The notes under the pieces were generated by a model, which was given only the letters and a program-made list of their open reading frames with translations, had not been told where the DNA came from and made no database searches. A program made the position numbers and the translations under genes. This document shows positions 7,911 to 15,316 of a DNA stretch of 27,315 nt, piece by piece. The first letter of the stretch is position 1. Each line of letters begins with the position of its first letter. Origin of the DNA: Bacillus massilioanorexius (GTDB taxonomy: Bacteria; Bacillota; Bacilli; Bacillales; DSM-1321); assembly GCF_902374955.1 (NCBI RefSeq), contig NZ_CABKRX010000086.1:1-27315 (forward strand), written 5' to 3'.

Positions 7911-8318
7911 TCACTTCATTGTTTTTGCTAAGCCGTGCCATATACTAGTTACCTTATTAGCCATTTTAACAGCATCCTGTTGAATCCACCCCATCACATC
8001 TCGTAGCCTGCGATCATGAACATTGATAGGAACAATTCCTCTACCCACTTCAAGCATGATTAATATCAATTCTTGTGATGAGGATAATGAAGACCATTTA
8101 TCATGAAAATACTGGACAATTTCTTGATCTGTTTTACCCATTTTAATAAGTTGACTAACCCACACTTCGAAGCCTTCCATAACGATAATAGGTGCATTAT
8201 CAACATCTTCAAAGCTTGCACCTTCGTATGCAGATATCCATTTGGCATTACTCCATTTATTTCTTACAAATTGTCGCTTACCACTGTAGGCACCACCGAT
8301 GATGATGTGCATGTCCAT
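7911..8318 (-). CDS. Short CobU-like P-loop protein
   Basis: A 135-residue relative of the bifunctional adenosylcobinamide kinase/guanylyltransferase CobU, shorter than the usual 175-190. It keeps a P-loop-like IIGGAYSGKRQ near the N-terminus, but with Arg where Walker A has Ser/Thr. It also keeps a Walker-B-like VMEGFEVWV and the C-terminal CobU motif EVGRGIVP ... RDVMGWIQQ (about 90-114). The RIxxHxxxRpxxW segment with the histidine that carries GMP in CobU is absent. It overlaps the end of cobC by about 50 nt. AAGGAAGGTGA precedes two possible ATGs, 8318 and 8312 (MHIIIGG), and I cannot decide between them. The full-size cobU of this cluster has the complementary set of motifs. It may be a partner subunit or an enzyme of one half reaction. 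Confidence 0.75.
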   Translation of the reverse strand: MDMHIIIGGAYSGKRQFVRNKWSNAKWISAYEGASFEDVDNAPIIVMEGFEVWVSQLIKMGKTDQEIVQYFHDKWSSLSSSQELILIMLEVGRGIVPINVHDRRLRDVMGWIQQDAVKMANKVTSIWHGLAKTMK

Positions 8319-8890
8319 TCACCTTCCTTCTTAACTAAAAATAGCTCAGTAGCCTGACCAAAATGAACCTTCACATCCCAATAATCTATATCTGTACATA
8401 AACTAGAAACAATGTGCCGGATGACACCACCATGCGAAACAATAGCAATGCTCTTTCCAAAGTGTTCATTCAATAATACTTTCTCTAACATAAATTGAAT
8501 AATTCTGTTCTTAAAATCTATTCCGCATTCCCCATTTGGAATACTGGCTGTCTGCCAATTGGAGAGCCAGTAACAATAATCAGGGCTATTCTTTAATTGT
8601 TCATATGTCTTTCCTTCCCAATCACCAAAATGAATTTCACGTAAACGTGGATCACAACAAATTTCTTGTTCTCCAAAAAGAAAATGAGCCGTTTGTTGAC
8701 AACGAAGTAAATCACTACTAAAAATTTTGTCCATTTTCTTTTGTATGAAGATTGCTCGTAGTTTTTTATAATCTAATAACGAATCAGCCAATATAGGCTC
8801 ATCAGTATATCCCATATATTTTTTTTGCCTATTAAATGCCGTCATACCGTGACGAATAAGAATAAGATGTATAGAACGCTCAAATTCCAT
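8264..8890 (-). CDS. cobC: Alpha-ribazole phosphatase CobC, histidine phosphatase family
   Basis: Predicted to remove the phosphate from adenosylcobalamin 5'-phosphate or alpha-ribazole phosphate. The 208-residue protein has the phosphoglycerate-mutase-type catalytic motif LIRHGMTAFN (RHG at 13-15, His14 as the phosphate acceptor). It also has FSSDLLRCQQTA, the acidic motif EIHFGDWEGKTYEQL and the second catalytic histidine in VSHGGVIRH. The ATG lies 7 nt after AAGGAG. It overlaps cobS upstream by 49 nt and the short cobU-like gene downstream by about 50 nt, so translation of the three is probably coupled. The family is broad, and the specific name rests on the cobalamin context. Confidence 0.88.
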   Translation of the reverse strand: MEFERSIHLILIRHGMTAFNRQKKYMGYTDEPILADSLLDYKKLRAIFIQKKMDKIFSSDLLRCQQTAHFLFGEQEICCDPRLREIHFGDWEGKTYEQLKNSPDYCYWLSNWQTASIPNGECGIDFKNRIIQFMLEKVLLNEHFGKSIAIVSHGGVIRHIVSSLCTDIDYWDVKVHFGQATELFLVKKEGEWTCTSSSVVPTVVSDNL

Positions 8891-9609
8891 AATTCTGCTC
8901 CTTCAATTGAGGTTCCTACAAGATCCCCATTAATTCCGTTAAAATGTTTAACAGCCCATTTTCCGTAAACCCATGTAAATAAAAATTGTAACAGTATTAA
9001 AATAGCAAATGGATAATAAAATACAGTAATGAAAAGTAACCAACATAAAGCAATCCAAATATCTTGCCATCCTAAATACTTTCTCCATTCGTGTGCTAAG
9101 CCTCTATTTTGGATAGCAGGAAAAAGCAGTAATTGAAATAGAGCTTGAAACCTTGAAAGAGCAGGAACAAACAGAAAAACCAAAATTAACACTAACTCAT
9201 TATTAATCGCTAGTAATTCATATAACAATCCTACTTTCCATATAAAAAGAAAAATAACTGCAAGTACCGCAAAACTTCCAACGCGAGAATCTTTCATTAT
9301 TTCATATTTTTTCTCCATAGATGCATTTGAACCAATTGCATCTGCAACATCCATCCATCCGTCTAAATGTAAGCCACCTGTTGCATATACCCATGCCGTT
9401 AAGAGAGCTAACATTAACAGCGTATCTGGTAATATAGGATGTAGGAGGAGATAAACAATCGCCATAAAACAACCAATGACAATTCCTGCAAAAGGAAAAA
9501 AGCGCAGAGCCCATTTCATAGATTTTCGATTCACATCACAGGCAATTGGCAAAGGAAAGCGAGTTAAAAATTGTAAAGATAATACCGCTCCATACCAAAT
9601 ATTTTTAAT
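8842..9609 (-). CDS. cobS: Adenosylcobinamide-GDP ribazoletransferase CobS
   Basis: A membrane enzyme that joins adenosylcobinamide-GDP with alpha-ribazole or its phosphate, the last condensation of the pathway. It has the family motif GGLHLDGWMDVADAIGS and several hydrophobic helices; KDSRVGSFA and the IEGAELWN end are typical. The usual N-terminus (LQFLTRFPLPI) is encoded upstream of the first TTG (9552), but no ATG, GTG or TTG precedes it in frame. GGAGGG at 9616-9621 is followed after 6-7 nt by ATT at 9609, so I propose an ATT start giving 255 residues, the normal size. Starting at 9552 would cut into the conserved LTRFPLP. The start is 15 nt after the cobU stop, and the end overlaps cobC. 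Confidence 0.88.
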   Translation of the reverse strand: MKNIWYGAVLSLQFLTRFPLPIACDVNRKSMKWALRFFPFAGIVIGCFMAIVYLLLHPILPDTLLMLALLTAWVYATGGLHLDGWMDVADAIGSNASMEKKYEIMKDSRVGSFAVLAVIFLFIWKVGLLYELLAINNELVLILVFLFVPALSRFQALFQLLLFPAIQNRGLAHEWRKYLGWQDIWIALCWLLFITVFYYPFAILILLQFLFTWVYGKWAVKHFNGINGDLVGTSIEGAELWNLSVLYILFLFVTV

Positions 9610-9624
9610 TTTAATCCCTCCATA

Positions 9625-10155
9625 TCATTTCCAATTAATTGGACTTCCAGCAACTACTTGTATCGCTCGGTCACTTTGTGAAACAACATATTTATGAACA
9701 GCTTGTAAACTATACAAATAGCTCTGAACTCCTTCATCTAAAATAGGAATTTCTTCATTAAGATCATTTGAAACGAAAATAATCGTTAGTTGTTTTAATC
9801 TAGCAATATCAAACAACTTTTTTAACCGTTCAATCATTATTTGATAGGATTTATTTTCAGAAAAAAGCACATTGCTACTCCAGACAGTTAAACAATCGAC
9901 AAGCAAAACAGAATGATTTGGTACGAGCTGAATTTTTTCATGAATAAAATATGGTTCTTCAATCGTCGTCCATTGTGACGTTCGACTTTCTTGATGAAGC
10001 TTGATACGATGATTCATTTCTTCATCAATATTTCTCTTAGATGTAGCAACATAATATAGACCTTTAGCCTTTAATTTCTTAAATAAATCCATAGCCATTC
10101 GTTCAGCCAAAGAGCTTTTTCCTGAACGAACGCCACCTGATATAAAAATGATCAA
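9625..10155 (-). CDS. cobU: Adenosylcobinamide kinase/guanylyltransferase CobU (divergent C-terminus)
   Basis: Predicted to phosphorylate adenosylcobinamide and transfer GMP to it, forming adenosylcobinamide-GDP. The 176-residue protein has the P-loop SGGVRSGKSSLAERM (6-20), the strand YYVATS, the GMP-acceptor segment RIKLHQESR (His54) with WTTIEEP, and the Walker-B-like VDCLTVWSSN. The usual C-terminal block NEVGxGIVPxN ... RDxxGxxNQ is replaced by NDLNEEIPILDEG and an unrelated-looking end, although ADRAIQVVAG-like SDRAIQVVAG remains. I chose the TTG at 10155, 9 nt after GGAG, which overlaps the cobD stop as TTGA and starts just before the first beta strand. An ATG at 10170 is less likely. 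cobS follows directly. Confidence 0.88.
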   Translation of the reverse strand: MIIFISGGVRSGKSSLAERMAMDLFKKLKAKGLYYVATSKRNIDEEMNHRIKLHQESRTSQWTTIEEPYFIHEKIQLVPNHSVLLVDCLTVWSSNVLFSENKSYQIMIERLKKLFDIARLKQLTIIFVSNDLNEEIPILDEGVQSYLYSLQAVHKYVVSQSDRAIQVVAGSPINWK

Positions 10156-11246
10156 GCTCGCTCTCTCCATTCTTTTAAATGTCGTACGATGCTTTCATTT
10201 TCCTCTCTCGTTCGAATTGCAATACGTAACGCTTTCCCTTCAATATCTAAAAAATTATACGTATGTCTCACTAAAATCCCTTTTTCAACTAAAAACAATA
10301 ATAAAGTCTCATGATTATCTAATAAAGGATCACGAAGCAAATAATAATTCGTATAAGTATTAGATATTTCAAACCCTAATTTCTGAAATTCTTTTGTTAA
10401 CCACACCTTTTCTTCCAAAACAAATGCAGCAGTCTTTTTAATAAAGTCATCACATTCTGGTAAACATTCTATTAAACTTAATGCTACGGCATTGACACTC
10501 CAAGGTACTTGCATTTGCGATAATTGATTTATCGTTTGTTCATCAGCCATTATATAACCTAAACGAACACCTGGAACAGCAAAAATCTTTGTTAGTGATC
10601 GTAATACAATTAAGTTAGAGTATTGCTGAATGAAACACTTTACACTTTTTTCATTTGGAGAAAAATGAATGAATGCTTCATCAACAACAACGTAAGTTCC
10701 ATACACATTTGCTTTTTCTACCAAATTTTTCATTACTTCAAAAGATAAACGAGTACCAGATGGATTATTTGGACGACATACAAATATCGCATCATTCGTC
10801 TCTAAAACTTTTTCCCAGTTGTTCGGTAATATACAATCATTCCAATACTCCTCATACAGATAGCAAGTATAGCTAACACCATTTGCTTTACAAGCCCATT
10901 CATATTCACTGAAGGTAGGATGAAAAATAGCCGCTTTTTTCCCTTTAAATAATGATGCACTCAAATGAATCGCTTCTGCTCCTCCATTTGTCAAAAGTAC
11001 TTGATTACTTGCGATTTCTTCATAATTAGCTACTTTCTCTGTATGCTCTTTATAAGTTAAATCAGGATAGATGTTACTTTTTTCAACTATTGCAGTCATC
11101 ATTGCTTCTACCATAATAGACGGTATTCCAAAAGGATTAATATTTGCGCTAAAGTCTTTTAGCCCAAAAGAATTCATACCTTTATCTTGAAGAATAGATG
11201 CAATAACACTTGTTTTTCCTCCATGCTCTGGCCATTTAGTTTTCAT
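10152..11246 (-). CDS. cobD: Threonine-phosphate decarboxylase CobD
   Basis: A PLP enzyme that decarboxylates L-threonine O-3-phosphate to (R)-1-amino-2-propanol phosphate, the substrate of CbiB. The 364-residue protein is a class I/II aminotransferase-fold relative of histidinol-phosphate aminotransferase. It has an N-terminal FSANINPFGIP motif (about 32-42) typical of CobD, NPSGT (161-165), VVDEAF (187-192) and the PLP lysine in RSLTKIFAVPGVRLGY (Lys220). The ATG follows GAGGAG by 7 nt. It ends in a 4-nt overlap with cobU. The pduX-like kinase further downstream supplies the substrate. HisC activity is an alternative, but the N-terminal motif and the cluster argue against it. Confidence 0.92.
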   Translation of the reverse strand: MKTKWPEHGGKTSVIASILQDKGMNSFGLKDFSANINPFGIPSIMVEAMMTAIVEKSNIYPDLTYKEHTEKVANYEEIASNQVLLTNGGAEAIHLSASLFKGKKAAIFHPTFSEYEWACKANGVSYTCYLYEEYWNDCILPNNWEKVLETNDAIFVCRPNNPSGTRLSFEVMKNLVEKANVYGTYVVVDEAFIHFSPNEKSVKCFIQQYSNLIVLRSLTKIFAVPGVRLGYIMADEQTINQLSQMQVPWSVNAVALSLIECLPECDDFIKKTAAFVLEEKVWLTKEFQKLGFEISNTYTNYYLLRDPLLDNHETLLLFLVEKGILVRHTYNFLDIEGKALRIAIRTREENESIVRHLKEWRERA

Positions 11247-11314
11247 ATAGAAACTCCTCGCAATTAAAAATAGTATAGAGACAATTATACTAACTGTTTC
11301 TATGCATTTGAGTA

Positions 11315-12379
11315 TTAGCTTCTTGAACTTTCCTTCGATACATTCGCATCCTCGAAAGTAGCCATTTCACTGACCATTTTTGTCGCTGCTTCTACCAAAC
11401 TATATGCTAAAACAGCGCCACTTCCTTCTCCTAAACGCATTTGTAATGATAAGAGAGGTTTCTTACCAAGCTTTTCGAGAGCAGCAGTATGACCCGGTTC
11501 CACTGAATGATGACCTGCTATCATATAATCTTTTACTAATGGACATAATTTGACTGCTAATAAAGCACTAGCTGTACAAATAAAACCATCTAATAAAATC
11601 GGAATCTTTCTAGATGCAGCATACAGCATCGCGCCTACCATAGCACCAATCTCGAATCCACCTACTTTTTGTAGCAAGTCTAAAGCATCATCAGCATTAG
11701 GCTGTAATAACTTTAAAGCATCATCAATTACTTCTGCCTTATAATCAAGTGCTGAAGACAAAAGCCCTGTCCCTTGTCCAACAAGAGAACGAACATTTAA
11801 ACCAGTGATAGCAGCAACTATAGCAGAGCTAGATGTTGTATTAGCAATTCCCATTTCACCAACAATTAATAATTTGGCTCCTCGATTTATAATGTTTTCC
11901 GCCCGTTTTATTCCAACTTCAATAGAACGAATCGCTTCTTCCTTTGTCATTGCTGGGCCCTTTGCAAAATTCTTCGTTCCATATGCTACTTTTTCAATAC
12001 ATAATCCGTCTGCATAGAGATCCGATTTAACACCAACATCAACAATTTCTATTAATCCGTTCACATTTTTTGTAAAAACATTAATGGCCGCTCCACCATT
12101 TAAAAAGTTCATCACCATTTGAGCTGTTACTTCTTGTGGATAGGCTGATACTTTTTCTTCTGCTATACCATGGTCTGCTGCAAATACAATGACACCCGGA
12201 GGGTACACAGTAGGCATCTTCTCCCCTGTAATTTCTGTAAGCTGGATTGCCACTTTTTCTATATCTCCTAAACTCCCAATTGGCTTTGTCAAATTATTAA
12301 TATGTTGTAGGGCGATCTCACCCATGTGATGATTTACCTCATTAATTTCTTTAATGACAGATTGCAATTTTTCACTCAT
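11315..12379 (-). CDS. cobT: Nicotinate-nucleotide:dimethylbenzimidazole phosphoribosyltransferase CobT
   Basis: CobT transfers the ribose phosphate of nicotinate mononucleotide to a lower-ligand base, giving alpha-ribazole phosphate. The 354-residue protein has the family landmarks LTKPIGSLG near residue 30, VFAADHGIAEE (65-75), GGAAIN, GEMGIANTTSSSA (174-186), DGFICTASAL, AGHHSVEPGH (288-297) and RLGEGSGA, with the catalytic Glu at 318. The ATG is 7 nt after GGGG and only 16 nt past the cbiP stop. cblS and cblT in the same cluster make the same product by salvage, so this organism seems to have both routes. No base-synthesis gene is in the window. Confidence 0.96.
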   Translation of the reverse strand: MSEKLQSVIKEINEVNHHMGEIALQHINNLTKPIGSLGDIEKVAIQLTEITGEKMPTVYPPGVIVFAADHGIAEEKVSAYPQEVTAQMVMNFLNGGAAINVFTKNVNGLIEIVDVGVKSDLYADGLCIEKVAYGTKNFAKGPAMTKEEAIRSIEVGIKRAENIINRGAKLLIVGEMGIANTTSSSAIVAAITGLNVRSLVGQGTGLLSSALDYKAEVIDDALKLLQPNADDALDLLQKVGGFEIGAMVGAMLYAASRKIPILLDGFICTASALLAVKLCPLVKDYMIAGHHSVEPGHTAALEKLGKKPLLSLQMRLGEGSGAVLAYSLVEAATKMVSEMATFEDANVSKESSRS

Positions 12380-12395
12380 TGCCTTTCCCCTTTTC

Positions 12396-13904
12396 TCATC
12401 GATGTAAAATTTCGTAAATTTTTTCTATATCTACATTTTGACGTACATGGTTTGCTAAACGTCTATACTCATTTTCTTTTAATACCTCTACATCAAGTGT
12501 ACGCTCTATAGATGGTAGACCTATAGTTGCACGCACTTGATTTAAAAACACCCCACGAAATTCATTGTTATGAAATATATGATGTAAATAAGTGCCGATA
12601 ATTTTCCCATTATTCATACAGCACCCCTCTTCTTCACCATTTAAAAAAGCAAAGCAAGGTACATATTCAGTCGTTTTAGAAATACCCATATGCACTTCAT
12701 AGCCCTTTAAAGGAATCATCTCTTCACCAAAGCATTTCGTAAATCCATTTGTTATAACTGTTTTCTTGTCTTGCTTCATCTCAGTGACTATCGGTAGTAA
12801 ACCCAAGCCTAAAATCTTTGTAATATCTGATTCAACCTGATATTCATCAAGTAATTCTTTACCTAAAAGTTGATATCCACCACAAATTCCAAAAATGTAA
12901 GTACCTTTTTTCACTAATGAGAGAATCTTTCTATCTAAACCAGTTTCTTTCATAAATTCCATTGCGTAAGCAGAGTTTTTCGTTCCTGGAATGATAATAA
13001 CATCGGGATTACCTAGTTGACTGGTTTTTTTTACAAAACGAACATTACAATCTTTTTCTAAACGTAATGGATCCAGATCTGTGAAATTAGAAAAGGTTGG
13101 ATGTGCAATGACAGCTATATCAATATCCGCCTCATCATTCGTACCTCTTATGCTATATTGAGCAAGGGACAGACTATCTTCACCGTCAATTTCTAAATTA
13201 GGAATATAAGGAATAACCCCTAAAACCGGAACACTAGTATATTCCTCAAACCAATCCAGTCCAGGTTGTAAAAGCGTTACATCTCCTCGAAATTTATTAA
13301 TTATGACCCCTTTCACTCGTTTTCGATCTTCCTCGGACAACAACTGCAATGTACCTACTAAACTAGCAAAAACCCCGCCACGATCAATATCACCAACTAG
13401 AATTACAGGTGAATCAACAAGTCTAGCTAATCTCATATTGACCAATTCTCGATCATTTAAATTTATTTCCGCCGGTGAACCAGCCCCTTCTATAACAATG
13501 CAATCATACTCATCTGCTAGCTTCTTAAACGATTCACTAATAGCTTGCAAACCCGTTTCAAAAAAATTCTGACGATAAACCGCCGCCTTCATATCACTAT
13601 ATGGCTTTCCGTGTAAAACAACCTGAGATTTCATATCTCCAGATGGCTTTATTAATATAGGATTCATGTGAACAGATGCATCTACTCCTGCTGCTTCAGC
13701 TTGTATTCCTTGAGCTCTCCCAATTTCAAGACCATCATTTGTTATATATGAATTCAAAGCCATATTCTGTGATTTAAAAGGCGCTACCTTTAAACCATCT
13801 TCTGAAAATATTTTGCATAAGGCTGTCACAAAAATACTCTTTCCTGAATCAGAATGAGTTCCTTGAACCATTATCGGCTTTGCTTTACCTCTTACTATTT
13901 CCAT
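12396..13904 (-). CDS. cbiP: Adenosylcobyric acid synthase CbiP (glutamine-hydrolysing)
   Basis: Amidates the b, d, e and g side chains of adenosylcobyrinic a,c-diamide, using glutamine and ATP. The 502-residue protein has an N-terminal ATP-binding domain with a DTBS-like P-loop (MVQGTHSDSGKS, 12-23), SQNMALNS, VIEGAGSPAEINL and GDIDRGGVFA. The class I amidotransferase-like domain carries the nucleophile Cys341 in GICGGYQLLG and the catalytic histidine in TYLHHIFHN. The ATG is 12 nt after AAAGGAG, a rather long spacing. It is the first gene after the cobalamin riboswitch and its terminator, so the operon cbiP to cbiB is probably repressed by cobalamin. Between riboswitch and start lies an unidentified foldable element. 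Confidence 0.96.
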   Translation of the reverse strand: MEIVRGKAKPIMVQGTHSDSGKSIFVTALCKIFSEDGLKVAPFKSQNMALNSYITNDGLEIGRAQGIQAEAAGVDASVHMNPILIKPSGDMKSQVVLHGKPYSDMKAAVYRQNFFETGLQAISESFKKLADEYDCIVIEGAGSPAEINLNDRELVNMRLARLVDSPVILVGDIDRGGVFASLVGTLQLLSEEDRKRVKGVIINKFRGDVTLLQPGLDWFEEYTSVPVLGVIPYIPNLEIDGEDSLSLAQYSIRGTNDEADIDIAVIAHPTFSNFTDLDPLRLEKDCNVRFVKKTSQLGNPDVIIIPGTKNSAYAMEFMKETGLDRKILSLVKKGTYIFGICGGYQLLGKELLDEYQVESDITKILGLGLLPIVTEMKQDKKTVITNGFTKCFGEEMIPLKGYEVHMGISKTTEYVPCFAFLNGEEEGCCMNNGKIIGTYLHHIFHNNEFRGVFLNQVRATIGLPSIERTLDVEVLKENEYRRLANHVRQNVDIEKIYEILHR

Positions 13905-13989
13905 GAGCTATCTCAACTCCTTTAAATAAAAATCAATAAAGTTACTAACAGTAATTTGGTTACAATTTTTTCACAAACATGTTTTATTG

Positions 13990-14160
13990 TATATAAAAGT
14001 CGATAGGATCGTTAGGTACGAGTCGGAATAGTAGGATTGGTCAGACACCCCGCAAGCTCTATTTACCGAAGAGGATCACCCGCCCGTTCCGTGATAAGCG
14101 AACCCTGAATTTAACTCTGCCCGTATTCACTATTTGTTCATAGGAAACAAAGTATGCGAA
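13990..14160. other. GC-rich foldable element of unknown identity in the cbiP leader
   Basis: This stretch is about 50% GC (61 of the 120 bases at 14001-14120) in a clearly more AT-rich neighbourhood, and has no credible reading frame. On the minus strand it can fold into nested helices: AATAGT pairs with ACTATT, and inside it GGGCAGA pairs with TCTGACC (one mismatch). These enclose two hairpins, ATCAC ... GTGAT and CTCT ... AGAG. It lies after the riboswitch terminator and before the cbiP ribosome binding site, so it would be in the read-through transcript. I do not recognise it as a known riboswitch, T-box or intron. It could also be an RNA of the plus strand or a remnant of a mobile element. 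Confidence 0.45.
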
Positions 14161-14170
14161 ATAACCTATA

Positions 14171-14204
14171 TAAAAAAGCACTAGGCTTTTGGGAGCCTAG
14201 TGCC
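14171..14204 (-). terminator. Riboswitch-associated intrinsic terminator
   Basis: A perfect 10-bp stem: GCACTAGGCT (14178-14187) pairs with AGCCTAGTGC (14194-14203). On the minus strand it ends in six T (A-run 14172-14177). It lies about 90 nt downstream of the cobalamin riboswitch and upstream of cbiP, so it probably is the expression platform that stops transcription when cobalamin is abundant. Confidence 0.9.
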
Positions 14205-14258
14205 TTATACAACAAAATTATGCCTTCTTCTAATAGTCAACACAAAATATGTATAAAG

Positions 14259-14286
14259 ACAACATGCTCCCTGAAAAAATGTTGTG
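14259..14286 (-). repeat. Hairpin between cobalamin aptamer and terminator
   Basis: ACAACAT and ATGTTGT form a 7-bp stem between the aptamer and the terminator stem. It may take part in the switch, for example as an anti-terminator arm or spacer helix. No direct overlap with the terminator arms is evident. Confidence 0.4.
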
Positions 14287-14292
14287 AAAATT

Positions 14293-14443
14293 CTGTTTAA
14301 AGGAGGTATCCTGACTTAGATTCATCTTACTCTCTCACCTTCCCAAATCATTATGATTAAGTGGTTTATCCTGAGATTTCATCATCATTACAGTAGTTAG
14401 GGTCTGTAGAGGATTCTCACCTCTTTCCCTGATCTCTAAACAG
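14293..14443 (-). promoter_or_regulatory. Cobalamin riboswitch
   Basis: Read on the minus strand, the conserved blocks occur in order: GGGAA ... GGTGAGAATCC, ACAGACCC, ACTGTAA, GATGA, a CCACTT segment, GGGAAGGTG, GATGA, and the B12 box AAGTCAGGATACCTCCTTT (14298-14317). The closing stem P1 is CTGTTTA with TAAACAG (14437-14443 and 14293-14299). The aptamer starts only about 12 nt after the cblT stop codon, so it is transcribed either as read-through from cblT or from a promoter inside cblT. Followed by a terminator, it should control cbiP-cobT-cobD-cobU-cobS-cobC and downstream genes, but not cblT. Confidence 0.92.
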
Positions 14444-14454
14444 TTATTATTCTG

Positions 14455-14961
14455 TTAAATGGTAGAAGGGCTTATATACTTTTTCTTCCACTTTAAAGGT
14501 AGTGCTGCAAAAACAATTTCAGCAACTACTATATTACAAACCGAAGCAATGGCAAGTGCTGGGAATAATACAAAAATCACATCTTTTAAAATTGGATATA
14601 AAGCTAAAAGTGATAATGGACAATTAAAGATAAATGCAATCACGACTGATATCCCAATACCAAAAGCTTGATTTATTTTTTTGCCAATCCATCTACGTGT
14701 TACACTATACAAAAACATAGTAATAGCCATCATTATCGCTATTATGAGATGAACTGGAAAGGATAGCGGAAATCCAGCTATTAAGGATGAAATCATATGT
14801 CCAAGAAATCCAAGAGCCATTCCAAAGCCCGGACCCAATAACAGTGTTCCAATAAAAGCTGGAGCTGCATCAAAAGCAATGGACCCCATTACTTTAATAT
14901 TTGCTCCTATAAAACACATCGCAATTAGTAAAGCACATATGGTTGTTTTTTGAATCTTCAA
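14455..14961 (-). CDS. cblT: Probable alpha-ribazole transporter CblT, ECF S-component-like
   Basis: A 168-residue, very hydrophobic membrane protein with about five or six predicted helices and a short cytoplasmic tail (KWKKKYISPSTI). The pattern AFDAAPAFIGTLLLGPGFGMALGFLGHM is typical of small substrate-specific subunits of energy-coupling-factor transporters. CblT of Listeria and Geobacillus, which imports alpha-ribazole for CblS, is such a protein. With cblS in the same cluster I assign this role. The start is TTG at 14961 behind AAAGGAG. A strong promoter and several repeated half-sites lie upstream. No ECF ATPase or T component is in the window. Import of another vitamin precursor is the main alternative. 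Confidence 0.75.
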   Translation of the reverse strand: MKIQKTTICALLIAMCFIGANIKVMGSIAFDAAPAFIGTLLLGPGFGMALGFLGHMISSLIAGFPLSFPVHLIIAIMMAITMFLYSVTRRWIGKKINQAFGIGISVVIAFIFNCPLSLLALYPILKDVIFVLFPALAIASVCNIVVAEIVFAALPLKWKKKYISPSTI

Positions 14962-15000
14962 AGCTACTCTCCTTTACTCTTTATGACGTTCTCTATTTCT

Positions 15001-15029
15001 ATTATAGAAGTGCAGCAACAAACGTACAA
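15001..15029 (-). promoter_or_regulatory. Sigma-A promoter of cblT
   Basis: TATAAT (-10, 15001-15006) and TTGTAC (-35, 15024-15029) with an ideal 17-nt spacer. Transcription would start near 14994, giving a leader of about 33 nt, too short for a riboswitch. Confidence 0.85.
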
Positions 15030-15031
15030 GA

Positions 15032-15087
15032 TACTATACTCATATAAGACAATATAGTAGCGTTTTGTGCATTACTATAGTATAGTA
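15032..15087. promoter_or_regulatory. Repeated TACTATA/TATAGTA half-sites upstream of the cblT promoter
   Basis: Four copies of one 7-mer half-site, alternating in orientation, precede the -35 box: TACTATA 15032-15038, TATAGTA 15053-15059, TACTATA 15073-15079 and TATAGTA 15081-15087. The last two form a perfect palindrome with a 1-nt centre. This looks like a cluster of operator sites for a dimeric regulator, not identified here. Confidence 0.55.
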
Positions 15088-15105
15088 AAATCTATTTAAT
15101 TTTTC

Positions 15106-15158
15106 AAAAAAAACTGCTAAAAACTCAGAATATCAATTGAGTATTCCAAGTTTTTAGC
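15106..15158 (-). terminator. Terminator after the FAH-family gene
   Basis: GCTAAAAACT (15116-15125) pairs with AGTTTTTAGC (15149-15158), with an inner GAATA/TATTC helix. On the minus strand a run of eight T follows (A-run 15106-15113). It closes the catabolic cassette and insulates cblT. Confidence 0.88.
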
Positions 15159-15316
15159 GAAAGAAGACGTAAAATTAAGCCTTTAAGCTACACCTTTTAG
15201 TATATTGATTATCCAAAACTAAACCTGTAATTATGTTTATAAAAATTTTTCAATAAACAAGTTTTACCAAAAATAACTCTATATTTTCAATCAGTTCCAG
15301 TTTTATTTTTTATAAA

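Noticed and set aside
14962..15316. A second cobalamin riboswitch upstream of cblT
   Set aside because: The predicted start of transcription leaves only about 33 nt of leader, and no B12 box is seen.
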